Shown here: positions 9,153 through 18,366 of the stretch, in pieces
How the letters are laid out: each line of letters starts with the position of its first letter
Position numbering within the stretch: position 1 is the stretch's first letter
Assembly: GCA_035492055.1 (NCBI GenBank)
Contig: DATJJR010000011.1
Span: 26,839-90,838, forward strand
From: Ga0074130 sp035492055
Lineage (GTDB): Bacteria; Pseudomonadota; Gammaproteobacteria; Burkholderiales; Rhodocyclaceae
Length of the DNA: 64,000 bases
Reading direction: 5' to 3'
The notes under the pieces: generated by a model
Databases searched by the model: none
What the model was told of the DNA's origin: nothing
Seen by the model: the letters and a program-made list of their open reading frames with translations, nothing else
Made by a program: the position numbers and the translations under genes

Positions 9153-9446
9153 TCAGGCGAAGGGCGGAGATTGTTGACGTGCAAACGGCGCCGGCATGGC
9201 GGCACGATCGTTCTGCACGAAAACCGAAGGGGTAAAACTTGTCGCAATGACCGGCAGTTCGACGTGCGTTCCGGTCAGGGCATGGGCAAGATTGTGCGCA
9301 GCATGGCACGTGGCACACGCATGATGATGCAGTGCCGACTTGTGCGTTTCCTCAAAGGCATGCTCGACGACGTGCGCTGCTGCCAGCGCTTGCGCGCAAA
9401 GCAGCAGGAGACCGAACAACAGATGGAGGAAACGCGTTTTCACCAT
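9153..9446 (-). CDS. Small His-rich exported protein of unknown function
   Basis: A 97-residue protein with an N-terminal hydrophobic signal (FLHLLFGLLLLCAQALA) and a mature part holding 11 His overall, including LHHHACATCHAAHNLAH, a CxxCH-like metal-binding or heme-like arrangement. With one CxxCH only, a c-type heme cannot be excluded, but the surrounding His cluster and the ZnuD neighbour favour zinc binding (inference). It lies 2 bases after the rlmI stop codon and 71 bases before the znuD start, so the three genes may form one transcript. It resembles the short DUF2946-type proteins found near metal transporters, but I cannot assign the family firmly. Confidence 0.65.
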   Translation of the reverse strand: MVKTRFLHLLFGLLLLCAQALAAAHVVEHAFEETHKSALHHHACATCHAAHNLAHALTGTHVELPVIATSFTPSVFVQNDRAAMPAPFARQQSPPFA

Positions 9447-9448
9447 TG

Positions 9449-10639
9449 TCAGTCCGCTTGAACCAGCAGACCTTTCAGATATTCGCCTTCAGGAAAAGCC
9501 AGATCAACCGGATGATCGGCAGCGCCTTGCAGGCGTTTGACAATACGTGCAGTCACACCGGCATCGCGCGCAGCACCGGCAACGATGGACTGGAACAGCT
9601 CCAGGCCAATACCACCGGAACACGAATACGTCATCAACAAGCCGCCCGGATTGAGCAATTTCAATCCATGCAGATTGATGTCCTTGTAGGCACGCGCGGC
9701 ACGATCGGCATGCGCAGCCGAAGGTGCGAACTTCGGTGGATCAAGAATCACGAGATCGAATTTCTCGCCTTGCTTGTGCATGTCGCGCAACGACTGAAAA
9801 ACATCCGCTTCGCGCCATTCGCACTTGCTCGCGTCGAGTCCGGAATTCAATTCGAGGTTGCGTTGCGCCGTCGCCAGGGCCGGGCCGGAACTGTCGATGG
9901 AAACGACTTCACGCGCATCACCGGCTAGTGCCTGCAGCGAAAAACCGCCGGTGTAACAGAAGCAATTGAGCACGCGGCGGCCGGCGGCCAGCTCGCGCGC
10001 AAAGCGACGGTTGTCGCGTTGGTCGAGATAAAAACCGGTCTTGTGACCGCCAGCATAATCGACGGCCATTTTCACGCCGTGCTCTTCGATGATCGGATCG
10101 TTACTAGGCGCTTCGCCGTAAGCCCAGCCGGTCGTCGGCTCCAAGCCTTCGAGCTTGCGCACTTCGGAATCGGAGCGCTCATAAATACGTGCGCAACCGG
10201 TTGCCTTCACCAGCGCATCAACAATCGCGCTGCGCCATTTGTCGGCGCCAGCGCTGGTGAGCTGGATCACGATCAGATCGCCGTATTGATCGGCGATGAC
10301 GCCGGGCAAGCCATCCGACTCGGCATGAATCAGGCGCAAGCCGTTTTGTTTTTGCAACTCCGGCAAGGCCTGGCGGCGTACCACGGCCGCAGCAACGCGG
10401 CGCTTGAAGAAGGCGTTGTCCACGGTTTCATCGGCATCGAACGTCCAGACGCGCGCGCGAATCTGCGAGGACGGACTCCATGCCGCCTTCGCCAATACTT
10501 TTTCGCCATCCATGATGTCCACCGTATCGCCCGGGCGCGCACGGCCTTCCAGGCTGGCGACGGAGCCGGCGAACAACCAGGGGTGGCGCCGGAACAACGA
10601 ACGTTCCTTGCCAGGCTTGAGCAGTAGACGGGCGGACAT
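9449..10639 (-). CDS. rlmI: 23S rRNA (cytosine-5) methyltransferase RlmI-like
   Basis: SAM-dependent methyltransferase of the RlmI/YccW family, which makes m5C1962 in 23S rRNA. 396 residues from the ATG at 10639, matching E. coli RlmI in length. A PUA-type N-terminal domain (LLLKPGKERSLFRRHPWLFAGSV) is followed by the RlmI central part and a Rossmann methyltransferase domain: motif I NCFCYTGGFSLQAL, motif IV ILDPPKFAPS, and the catalytic TYSCSGG Cys. The frame is open to 10723, but the added N-terminal residues do not resemble the family. A palindromic candidate Zur site lies 69-83 bases upstream. Confidence 0.9.
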   Translation of the reverse strand: MSARLLLKPGKERSLFRRHPWLFAGSVASLEGRARPGDTVDIMDGEKVLAKAAWSPSSQIRARVWTFDADETVDNAFFKRRVAAAVVRRQALPELQKQNGLRLIHAESDGLPGVIADQYGDLIVIQLTSAGADKWRSAIVDALVKATGCARIYERSDSEVRKLEGLEPTTGWAYGEAPSNDPIIEEHGVKMAVDYAGGHKTGFYLDQRDNRRFARELAAGRRVLNCFCYTGGFSLQALAGDAREVVSIDSSGPALATAQRNLELNSGLDASKCEWREADVFQSLRDMHKQGEKFDLVILDPPKFAPSAAHADRAARAYKDINLHGLKLLNPGGLLMTYSCSGGIGLELFQSIVAGAARDAGVTARIVKRLQGAADHPVDLAFPEGEYLKGLLVQAD

Positions 10640-10707
10640 GGGAAAGGAGGGCGAAAGAAAGCGAGGGCGGATTGTAGTCGAGGGGCTTTCCTCCGTCCAG
10701 CTTTTCA

Positions 10708-10722
10708 TGCAACAATGTTGCA
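10708..10722. promoter_or_regulatory. Candidate Zur operator (palindrome) between rlmI and zur
   Basis: TGCAACAATGTTGCA is a perfect palindrome around a central A (arms TGCAAC/GTTGCA, 3-base spacer). It sits immediately before or over the start of the Fur-family gene and about 70 bases upstream of rlmI, so it could control both directions. A one-mismatch copy precedes the cobW-like gene. The identification as a Zur box is inference from symmetry, recurrence and context. Confidence 0.55.
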
Positions 10723-10723
10723 C

Positions 10724-11146
10724 ATGAATTCACCTGCCGAAAATCTGCTCAAGGAAAAACGCCTGCGTGTCACCCCGGCACGGCTGGCGGCACTGGATGT
10801 GCTGCTCACGGCCGATCATGCGCTGACGCATCTTGAAATCGACCAGTCGCTCGCCGATGCCGGCGCCAAGCTCGACCGCGTAACGCTCTATCGCACGCTC
10901 GATTTCCTGGTGGCCGAAAACCTTGCCCATCGGCTTGCCAACGATGATCGCGTCTGGCGTTTTTCCGCACAGCCACGGACAGGCGGACACGCGCATCCGC
11001 ACTTCCATTGCGATGGCTGCGGCAGCACCATGTGCCTCGGCGATCTCAATCCCGCCATGGTCGTCAGCCTGCCGGATGGCTACGTTTTTCGGCAAGCCGA
11101 ACTGACGCTGCACGGACTCTGCCCCACCTGCAACTTGCCACGCTGA
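10724..11146 (+). CDS. zur: Fur-family metalloregulator, probably Zur
   Basis: DNA-binding repressor of the Fur superfamily, 140 residues from the ATG at 10724; an in-frame ATG at 10715 would add three residues and would lie inside the palindrome. The winged-helix part includes LRVTPARLAALDVLL and DRVTLYRTLDFLV. The metal part has HAHPHFHC, then CDGCG and CPTC pairs, the structural Zn(Cys)4 pattern. Neighbouring zinc genes (znuD-like receptor, two COG0523 GTPases) suggest Zur rather than Fur or PerR. No convincing Shine-Dalgarno is seen before either start, so the transcript may be almost leaderless. Confidence 0.8.
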   Translation: MNSPAENLLKEKRLRVTPARLAALDVLLTADHALTHLEIDQSLADAGAKLDRVTLYRTLDFLVAENLAHRLANDDRVWRFSAQPRTGGHAHPHFHCDGCGSTMCLGDLNPAMVVSLPDGYVFRQAELTLHGLCPTCNLPR

Positions 11147-11184
11147 ACGCTCACCCAATCAGCGCGCGATTAACCGCCCTTAAA

Positions 11185-11199
11185 TGCAACTGAGTTTCA
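11185..11199. promoter_or_regulatory. Second candidate Zur operator upstream of the cobW-like GTPase
   Basis: TGCAACTGAGTTTCA matches the zur-side palindrome TGCAAC-N3-GTTGCA with one mismatch in the right arm. It ends 15 bases before the ATG at 11215, a position that would block initiation at a nearby promoter. Inference from two similar sites in the same zinc cluster. Confidence 0.5.
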
Positions 11200-11214
11200 C
11201 AAAAGACCTTCAGA

Positions 11215-12300
11215 ATGAATTCACAGGACACACGCATCCCGATTACCTTGCTGACCGGATTCCTGGGTGCCGGCAAGACAACATTGCTCAACACACTGCT
11301 GTGGCAAAAAGGTTTCGAGGACGCCGCCGTCTTCATCAATGAATTCGGCGAGGTCGGCGTTGATCACCTACTGGTCGAGAAAATCGACGAGGACGTCGTG
11401 CTGCTCGATTCCGGCTGCATCTGCTGCAGCATGCGCGGCGACCTGCCCAAGGCGTTGCGCGATCTCTTCAAGCGCGCCCAGCGCAAGGCCATTCCCGTGC
11501 CGAAGCGCATCGTCATCGAAACCACTGGCATCGCCGACCCGGCTCCAGTCATATACACCTTGCTCAACGAGCATTTCATTGCCGAACGCTTCCGCCTCGA
11601 CGGCGTCGTCACCGTCGTCGCGGCAACGCACGGTGCCGACCAGATCGAAATCAATGGCGAAGCATTGCGGCAGGTCGTCATGGCCGATCGATTGGTCATC
11701 AGCAAATGCGATCAGGCCTCGGCCGAGCAGATCACGCGGCTCACTGCACATCTGGCCGCACTCAATCCGACGGCAGTGCAATTGCAGTCCAGCAAGGGCA
11801 GTATCGCTGCCGCCGACATTCTCGACATCGGGCTCTACGATCCGGTCGCCAAAGCACCGGATGTCACGACCTGGCTGGCTGAAATTCGCGTTGCCGAACA
11901 GGCTGAATTGCGGGGCCTCAGTTACAGCAACAAACGTCAACCTGCCGTACAGCCGACACACACCAGCGACGTCGAAAGCTTCGTTCTCAAATTCGACACG
12001 CCGCTGACGTATGGCGCGCTGAGCACAACGCTCGATGCGCTACTGCAGGGCCACGGCGAACACATCCTGCGTATCAAGGGGCTCGTCAACATTGCCGGCG
12101 AAGCAGGGCCGCGCATCGTGCAATGCGTACAGCACACCCGCTGTCCGAGCGTACGCCTGGACGCGTGGCCTGACGATGCGGTCTATGCCGACCGCAAGAG
12201 CCGTCTCGTTTTCATCACTCGCAAGCTCAGCGAGGCGCGCCTGCGCGAAAGCCTCGCCGACATCGCAAAACTCATCGCCAAATATGGCATCACCGCCTGA
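11215..12300 (+). CDS. COG0523 (CobW/YjiA-type) metallochaperone GTPase, first copy
   Basis: G3E-family GTPase of 361 residues that probably delivers zinc to target enzymes under zinc limitation. P-loop GFLGAGKTTLL (Lys21), the CxCC metal motif at Cys68, Cys70 and Cys71 (SGCICCSM), and the base-recognition box SKCD are visible. The C-terminal CobW_C domain (from about residue 265) follows. In B12-making organisms CobW relatives sit in cobalt operons, but the adjacent Zur-like gene, the candidate operator and the second COG0523 gene favour a zinc role here. It lies 7 bases upstream of the next GTPase gene, so the two are co-transcribed. Confidence 0.85.
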   Translation: MNSQDTRIPITLLTGFLGAGKTTLLNTLLWQKGFEDAAVFINEFGEVGVDHLLVEKIDEDVVLLDSGCICCSMRGDLPKALRDLFKRAQRKAIPVPKRIVIETTGIADPAPVIYTLLNEHFIAERFRLDGVVTVVAATHGADQIEINGEALRQVVMADRLVISKCDQASAEQITRLTAHLAALNPTAVQLQSSKGSIAAADILDIGLYDPVAKAPDVTTWLAEIRVAEQAELRGLSYSNKRQPAVQPTHTSDVESFVLKFDTPLTYGALSTTLDALLQGHGEHILRIKGLVNIAGEAGPRIVQCVQHTRCPSVRLDAWPDDAVYADRKSRLVFITRKLSEARLRESLADIAKLIAKYGITA

Positions 12301-12307
12301 GGAATCC

Positions 12308-13516
<1,209 letters not shown>

Positions 13517-13611
13517 CCTCCGCCATCTTCGTTTATTGCACCGAGGTCGGTAAAATAGGCTGCATAAAGTCAAGAATCCAAGTTCCCGAACCGTCCACGA
13601 AAGATCGCCGC

Positions 13612-14268
13612 ATGTCCAACTCCCCTTCGCTGACGCACCTGCTCGATAACAACCGCACCTGGGCCGAAAGCCGGATCGCAGAAGATCCAACTTACTTCAG
13701 CCGTCTCGCCAAGCAACAAAACCCCGAATATTTCTGGATCGGCTGTTCCGACAGCCGCGTGCCGGCTAACCAGATCACCGGCCTCGATCCGGGCGAAGTC
13801 TTCGTCCATCGCAATGTCGCCAATGTGATCGTGCCGAGCGATTTGAACTGCCTGTCGGTCATGCAATTCGCCATCGACGTGCTCAAGGTCAAGCATGTCA
13901 TCGTGGTCGGCCACTACGGTTGCGGCGGTGTGCGTGCTGCACTGGAAAACCAGCGCCACGGCCTCGTCGACAACTGGCTGCGCCACGTCAAGGATGTGCG
14001 CGACAAGCATGCCGCCATCATTGAACAGACCGAACCGGAAGTTCGCGCGGACAAGCTGTGTGAACTCAATGTGGTGGAGCAGGTGGTGAATGTCTGCCAG
14101 ACCACGGTCGTGCTCGACGCCTGGCAACGCGGCCAGCCGCTGACCGTGCACGGCTGGGTCTACGGCCTCAAGGATGGCCGCGCGCGGGATCTCGGCATGC
14201 GCGCTTCGTCTGAAGAAGAAGCGGTCGACATCTATCACACGACCATGCAACGCCTCCGCAGCGCTTGA
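13612..14268 (+). CDS. can: Beta-class carbonic anhydrase
   Basis: Zinc enzyme converting CO2 to bicarbonate in the cytosol, 218 residues. Zinc ligands and the active-site dyad are clear: Cys45 with Asp47 and Arg49 in WIGCSDSRVP, then His101 and Cys104 in GHYGCGG. It starts 95 bases after the ZigA-like GTPase and is followed by a perfect terminator. As a zinc enzyme beside two zinc-metallochaperone genes it may be one of their clients (inference). I found no third copy of the Zur-like palindrome in its upstream region. Confidence 0.95.
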   Translation: MSNSPSLTHLLDNNRTWAESRIAEDPTYFSRLAKQQNPEYFWIGCSDSRVPANQITGLDPGEVFVHRNVANVIVPSDLNCLSVMQFAIDVLKVKHVIVVGHYGCGGVRAALENQRHGLVDNWLRHVKDVRDKHAAIIEQTEPEVRADKLCELNVVEQVVNVCQTTVVLDAWQRGQPLTVHGWVYGLKDGRARDLGMRASSEEEAVDIYHTTMQRLRSA

Positions 14269-14289
14269 TCCCGGCGAAGGCGCAGCAAT

Positions 14290-14319
14290 AAAAAGGGCAA
14301 CCCGCAGGTTGCCCTTTTT
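14290..14319. terminator. Bidirectional rho-independent terminator
   Basis: A perfect 13-bp stem: AAAAAGGGCAACC (14290-14302), loop CGCA, GGTTGCCCTTTTT (14307-14319). The A-run and T-run let it serve both can (plus strand) and the convergent dehydrogenase gene (minus strand). Confidence 0.92.
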
Positions 14320-14348
14320 GCTTTAACGGATAGCGAAGACGGCGCTGC

Positions 14349-17300
14349 TTAGAGCAACACACGCTCAATGCCGCCGTTGTTGGCCGCAGCGACGTAATCC
14401 TTCATCCAGTCGTTGCCGAGCACCGTCTTGGCCATTTCCACTACGATGTAATCCGCTTCCGTGCCGGCATCGTCGTTGTAGCGTGACAGCCCTTGCAGGC
14501 AGGACGGACACGACGTCAGGATTTTCACATCGCCATCGAAATTATCTGCGCGCAACGCAGCCGCGCCCTTTTCGATCTCCTCCTGCTTGCGGAAACGTAC
14601 CTGCGTCGAAATGTCCGGGCGCGTCGCGGCCAAGGTCCCTGATTCACCGCAGCAACGATCGGACAGTGCCACCGGCTGCCCCATCAATGTGTTCACCGTC
14701 TTCAGCGGATTGTGCGTCTTCATCGGTGTGTGGCAAGGGTCGTGATACATATAGCGCATACCCTGAACGCCGTTCAGCTTGACGCCTTTTTCCAGCAAAT
14801 ATTCGTGAATGTCGAGCAAGCGACAGCCCGGGAAGATCTTCTCGAATTCGTACTTCTGCAATTGATCCATGCAGGTGCCGCAAGACACAATCACGGTCTT
14901 GATGTCGAGATAGTTGAGCGTATTCGCGACGCGATGGAACAGCACGCGGTTGTCGGTCGTGATCTTTTGACCTTTCACTTCATCGCCAGCGGACGTCTGC
15001 GGATAGCCGCAGCACAAATAACCCGGCGGCAGCACGGTCTGCGCGCCGACGTGATACAGCATCGCCTGCGTCGCCAGACCGACTTGCGAGAACAGGCGCT
15101 CCGAACCGCAGCCGGGGAAATAAAACACTGCATCGCCGTTGTAGTCGGCAGCATTCACCTTCTGCGGATCGCGGATGACCGGCACGACCTTGTCGTCCTC
15201 AATGTCAAGCAGCGCGCGCGACGTGCGCTTGGGCAGATTGCCCGGCATGGGCTTGTTGATGAAGTGAATGATCTGCGCCTTCACCGGCGGCTTACCCAGC
15301 GTTGCGGGCGGATGTTTGACGACATCGCGCGTCAGGCCGAGCGCCTTGCCCAGCTTGTAGCCAAGTCGCTGCGCCTTGTAACCCCACTCGATCATGCCGG
15401 TACGAATCAGCTTGATCGTGGCCGGATCCTTGGCGTTGAGGAAAGCCATCGCGGCCGCAGTGCCGGGATTGAACTTCCTCTTGCCTTGCTCGCGCAGCAG
15501 ATTGCGCATGGCGATCGATACATCGCCGAAATCGATGTCGACCGGACACGGTGTCACGCACTTGTGGCACACAGTGCAGTGATCGGCGACGTCGGAGAAT
15601 TCGTCGAAATGCTTGAGCGAAATGCCGCGACGTGTCTGTTCTTCGTACAGGAAGGCTTCGGTGAGTAACGACGTCGCGAGAATCTTGTTGCGCGGTGAAT
15701 AGAGCAGGTTGGCGCGCGGCACGTGCGTCGAACACACCGGCTTGCACTTGCCGCAACGCAGGCAATCCTTGATCGATTCGTTGATCTTGCCGATCGACGA
15801 CTGCTCCATGATCAACGATTCGGTGCCGAGCAGCGAGAACGATGGCGTGTAGGCCTTGCTCAAATCGGCACCCGGCAACAACTTGCCCTGGTTGAAACGC
15901 CCGTGCGGATCGATCTTGGCCTTGTAGGCGCGGAACGGTGCGATTTCCTCTTCATCGAGGAATTCAAGCTTGGTCAAACCGATCCCATGCTCACCGGAGA
16001 TCACGCCGCCCAGCGACTTGGCCAGCTTCATGATGCGCTCGACCGTATGTGTCGCCGTCGCCAGCATCTGGTAATGATCGGAATTGACCGGGATGTTGGT
16101 ATGCACGTTGCCGTCGCCCGCGTGCATGTGCAGCGCAACGAAGACGCGACCGCGCAGAACCTCCTTGTGGATCGCCTTCATGCGTTCCCGAATCGAGCGA
16201 TACGGGTCACCAGAGAACATGACGTCCAGCGGTTCACGGATTTCACGCACCCACGACACGCGCACCGAATAATCCTGCATGCGATGGAACAGGCTGGGGC
16301 TTGCAGCGCGATTCGTCAGTTCATCGGCTTCAATGCCGTACTGCGCAAATTGCGCTTCAGCCTGCGCCAACGGCGTATCCAGGTTGTCGTACAGCCATTG
16401 CCAGCGTACACGCGTCGTTGCCAACAGTTCGAGCGCACGCTCACGACGGTCACCCAACAACACGTCGCGATCCAGGCCGGTATCAGCCACGTCAAGCGGA
16501 ATGTCGCCCTGCTCACCGTTGAAGAATGCGGTCAAGCGATCGCACAACGCCAACTTGTTGGTCAGCGACAACTCGATGTTGAATCGCTCAATGCCGTCGC
16601 AATAATCGCCCATGCGCGGCAGCGGAATCACCACGTCTTCATTGATCTTGAAGGCATTCGTGTGCTTCGCAATCGCCGCAGTGCGGCCACGGTCAAGCCA
16701 GAACTTCTTGCGCATATCCGGCGTCACGGCAATGAAGCCTTCGGCACCGCGCAGATTGGTCATGCGCACCACTTCCGACGCAGCCGCCATCACGGAAGTT
16801 TCGTCGTCTCCGACGACGTCGCCGATCAGCACCATTTTCGGACGACCGTGGCGCTTGGCCTTGGTTGCATAACCCACAGCACGAACATAACGTTCATCGA
16901 GATGTTCAAGACCCGCCAGCAAGACAGGGTGGGAACCCTTGTTTTCCCCACCTGCGCCGCCAGACAGCGTCTTCAGGTAATCCGTGATCTCGACGATCGA
17001 CGGCACGGCTTCACGCACCTGGCCAAAAAATTCCAGACAGAAGGTGCGCGTGTGCGTCGGCATGCGATGCAGAATCCACGTCGCCGACGTGATGATGCCG
17101 TCGGTGCCCTCCTTCTGTACGCCCGGCAAGCCGCCGAGGAATTTGTCAGTGACGTCCTTGCCGAGGCCGACCTTGCGGAATTTCGCGCCCGGCAGTTCGA
17201 TCAATTCTTCCTTGACCGGCTTGCTGCATCCGGCATCGTCAGGTGCATAGGTGCGCACGCGGAATTGCACATTCGCCTGATCGTGGATCTTGCCGAAGTT

Positions 17301-18245
17301 GTGGTTGAGGCGTTCGATCAGTTTCCAGTTGCCGTCCGGGTCAACCATCTTCCACGAGGCCAGGTTGTCGAGCGCGGTGCCCCACAACACGGCTTTCTTG
17401 CCACCGGCATTAGTAGCGATATTGCCGCCGACGCAGCAGGCGTCGGCTGAGGTCGGATCACAGGCGAAGACAAGATCCGCAGCTTCGGCCGCCTCCATGG
17501 CACGGCGGGTGACCACACCAGCGCCGGTAAATACGGTCGCATACGGACGATCTGCGCCTGGCAGAGTCTGTATCTCGACCTTGCCGAGGTCGATGAGTTT
17601 CTCGGTATTGATGACCACCGACTTCGCCGACAGCGGAATGGCGCCGCCGGTATAGCCGGTGCCGCCGCCGCGCGGAATGATGGTCAGACCGAGCTCGATG
17701 CAGCCGCGCACCAGCGGCCCGATCTCTTCCTCGGTGTCAGGGTAGAGGACGACAAAAGGATATTCGACGCGCCAGTCGGTCGCATCGGTGACATGCGACA
17801 CGCGCGCCAGACCATCGAAAGCAATGTTGTCCTTGCGTGTATGTCGAGCCAGGACACGCATGGCCTGCTTACGCAAGTCGTAGGTATCCGAAAAGTGGAG
17901 GGCGAATGCGTCTACCGCAGTGTTCGCGGCCTCGAGCAAGCGACCAACTTTCTCGTTGTCACCGCGACGCTTGTCGATCTCGCGCAGGCGATGGCGCAAC
18001 GCCTCGACCAGCGCCGCACGCCGATCGGGGTTGTCGAGCATGTCATCTTCGAGATAAGGGTTGCGCCGTACCGCCCAGATGTCACCGAGGACCTCATACA
18101 GCATGCGCGCGGATCGCCCCGTCACACGTTCCGTACGCAAGGTGTCGAGCACGCTCCACATCTCTTCGCCGAGCAGGCGGATCACGATTTCGCGATCGGA
18201 AAAGGATGTGTAGTTGTAGGGAATTTCGCGCAGACGAGCTGTCAT
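14349..18245 (-). CDS. Giant FAD-linked oxidase / 4Fe-4S / CCG-domain dehydrogenase (D-2-hydroxyacid type)
   Basis: A 1298-residue fusion of what are often separate GlcD- and GlcF-like subunits. Residues 1 to about 190 form an N-terminal DUF3683-like region. The PCMH-type FAD-binding domain contains PRGGGTGYTGGAIPL (191-205). The FAD-oxidase C-terminal domain ends near LKSLGGVISGEHGIGLTKLEF. Two 4Fe-4S clusters follow (CLRCGKCKPVC and CTVCHKCVTPCP), then two CCG repeats (CCGYPQTS and CCGESGTL). It probably oxidises D-lactate or a related 2-hydroxy acid and passes electrons to the respiratory chain; the substrate is not readable. The start ATG at 18245 was chosen over a frame open to 18404 because the extension is unrelated and reaches into the mate gene's start. 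Confidence 0.88.
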   Translation of the reverse strand: MTARLREIPYNYTSFSDREIVIRLLGEEMWSVLDTLRTERVTGRSARMLYEVLGDIWAVRRNPYLEDDMLDNPDRRAALVEALRHRLREIDKRRGDNEKVGRLLEAANTAVDAFALHFSDTYDLRKQAMRVLARHTRKDNIAFDGLARVSHVTDATDWRVEYPFVVLYPDTEEEIGPLVRGCIELGLTIIPRGGGTGYTGGAIPLSAKSVVINTEKLIDLGKVEIQTLPGADRPYATVFTGAGVVTRRAMEAAEAADLVFACDPTSADACCVGGNIATNAGGKKAVLWGTALDNLASWKMVDPDGNWKLIERLNHNFGKIHDQANVQFRVRTYAPDDAGCSKPVKEELIELPGAKFRKVGLGKDVTDKFLGGLPGVQKEGTDGIITSATWILHRMPTHTRTFCLEFFGQVREAVPSIVEITDYLKTLSGGAGGENKGSHPVLLAGLEHLDERYVRAVGYATKAKRHGRPKMVLIGDVVGDDETSVMAAASEVVRMTNLRGAEGFIAVTPDMRKKFWLDRGRTAAIAKHTNAFKINEDVVIPLPRMGDYCDGIERFNIELSLTNKLALCDRLTAFFNGEQGDIPLDVADTGLDRDVLLGDRRERALELLATTRVRWQWLYDNLDTPLAQAEAQFAQYGIEADELTNRAASPSLFHRMQDYSVRVSWVREIREPLDVMFSGDPYRSIRERMKAIHKEVLRGRVFVALHMHAGDGNVHTNIPVNSDHYQMLATATHTVERIMKLAKSLGGVISGEHGIGLTKLEFLDEEEIAPFRAYKAKIDPHGRFNQGKLLPGADLSKAYTPSFSLLGTESLIMEQSSIGKINESIKDCLRCGKCKPVCSTHVPRANLLYSPRNKILATSLLTEAFLYEEQTRRGISLKHFDEFSDVADHCTVCHKCVTPCPVDIDFGDVSIAMRNLLREQGKRKFNPGTAAAMAFLNAKDPATIKLIRTGMIEWGYKAQRLGYKLGKALGLTRDVVKHPPATLGKPPVKAQIIHFINKPMPGNLPKRTSRALLDIEDDKVVPVIRDPQKVNAADYNGDAVFYFPGCGSERLFSQVGLATQAMLYHVGAQTVLPPGYLCCGYPQTSAGDEVKGQKITTDNRVLFHRVANTLNYLDIKTVIVSCGTCMDQLQKYEFEKIFPGCRLLDIHEYLLEKGVKLNGVQGMRYMYHDPCHTPMKTHNPLKTVNTLMGQPVALSDRCCGESGTLAATRPDISTQVRFRKQEEIEKGAAALRADNFDGDVKILTSCPSCLQGLSRYNDDAGTEADYIVVEMAKTVLGNDWMKDYVAAANNGGIERVLL

Positions 18246-18366
18246 TTTTATGGGGTAGTGCCGCAAAAATACGATTCTAAAGTATTGCGCTGCAACACAA
18301 AATACCGGATGCATCAAAGCTTTATATGCAGATGCACGACGGGCTTGGGGTAAACTCCGCCGCCTC

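Noticed and set aside
10330..10733. Small overlapping frames around the zur start (minus-strand 70 and 101 residues)
   Set aside because: They overlap rlmI and the palindrome, lack conserved motifs and are explained by GC-rich shadow coding.
15723..17450. A 575-residue open frame on the plus strand
   Set aside because: Fully antisense to the FAD/Fe-S dehydrogenase, whose motifs run through the region; composition is that of a shadow frame in high-GC DNA.
18246..18366. A third copy of the TGCAAC palindrome at about 18291
   Set aside because: Only the left arm (TGCAAC) is present; the following bases do not give the right arm.
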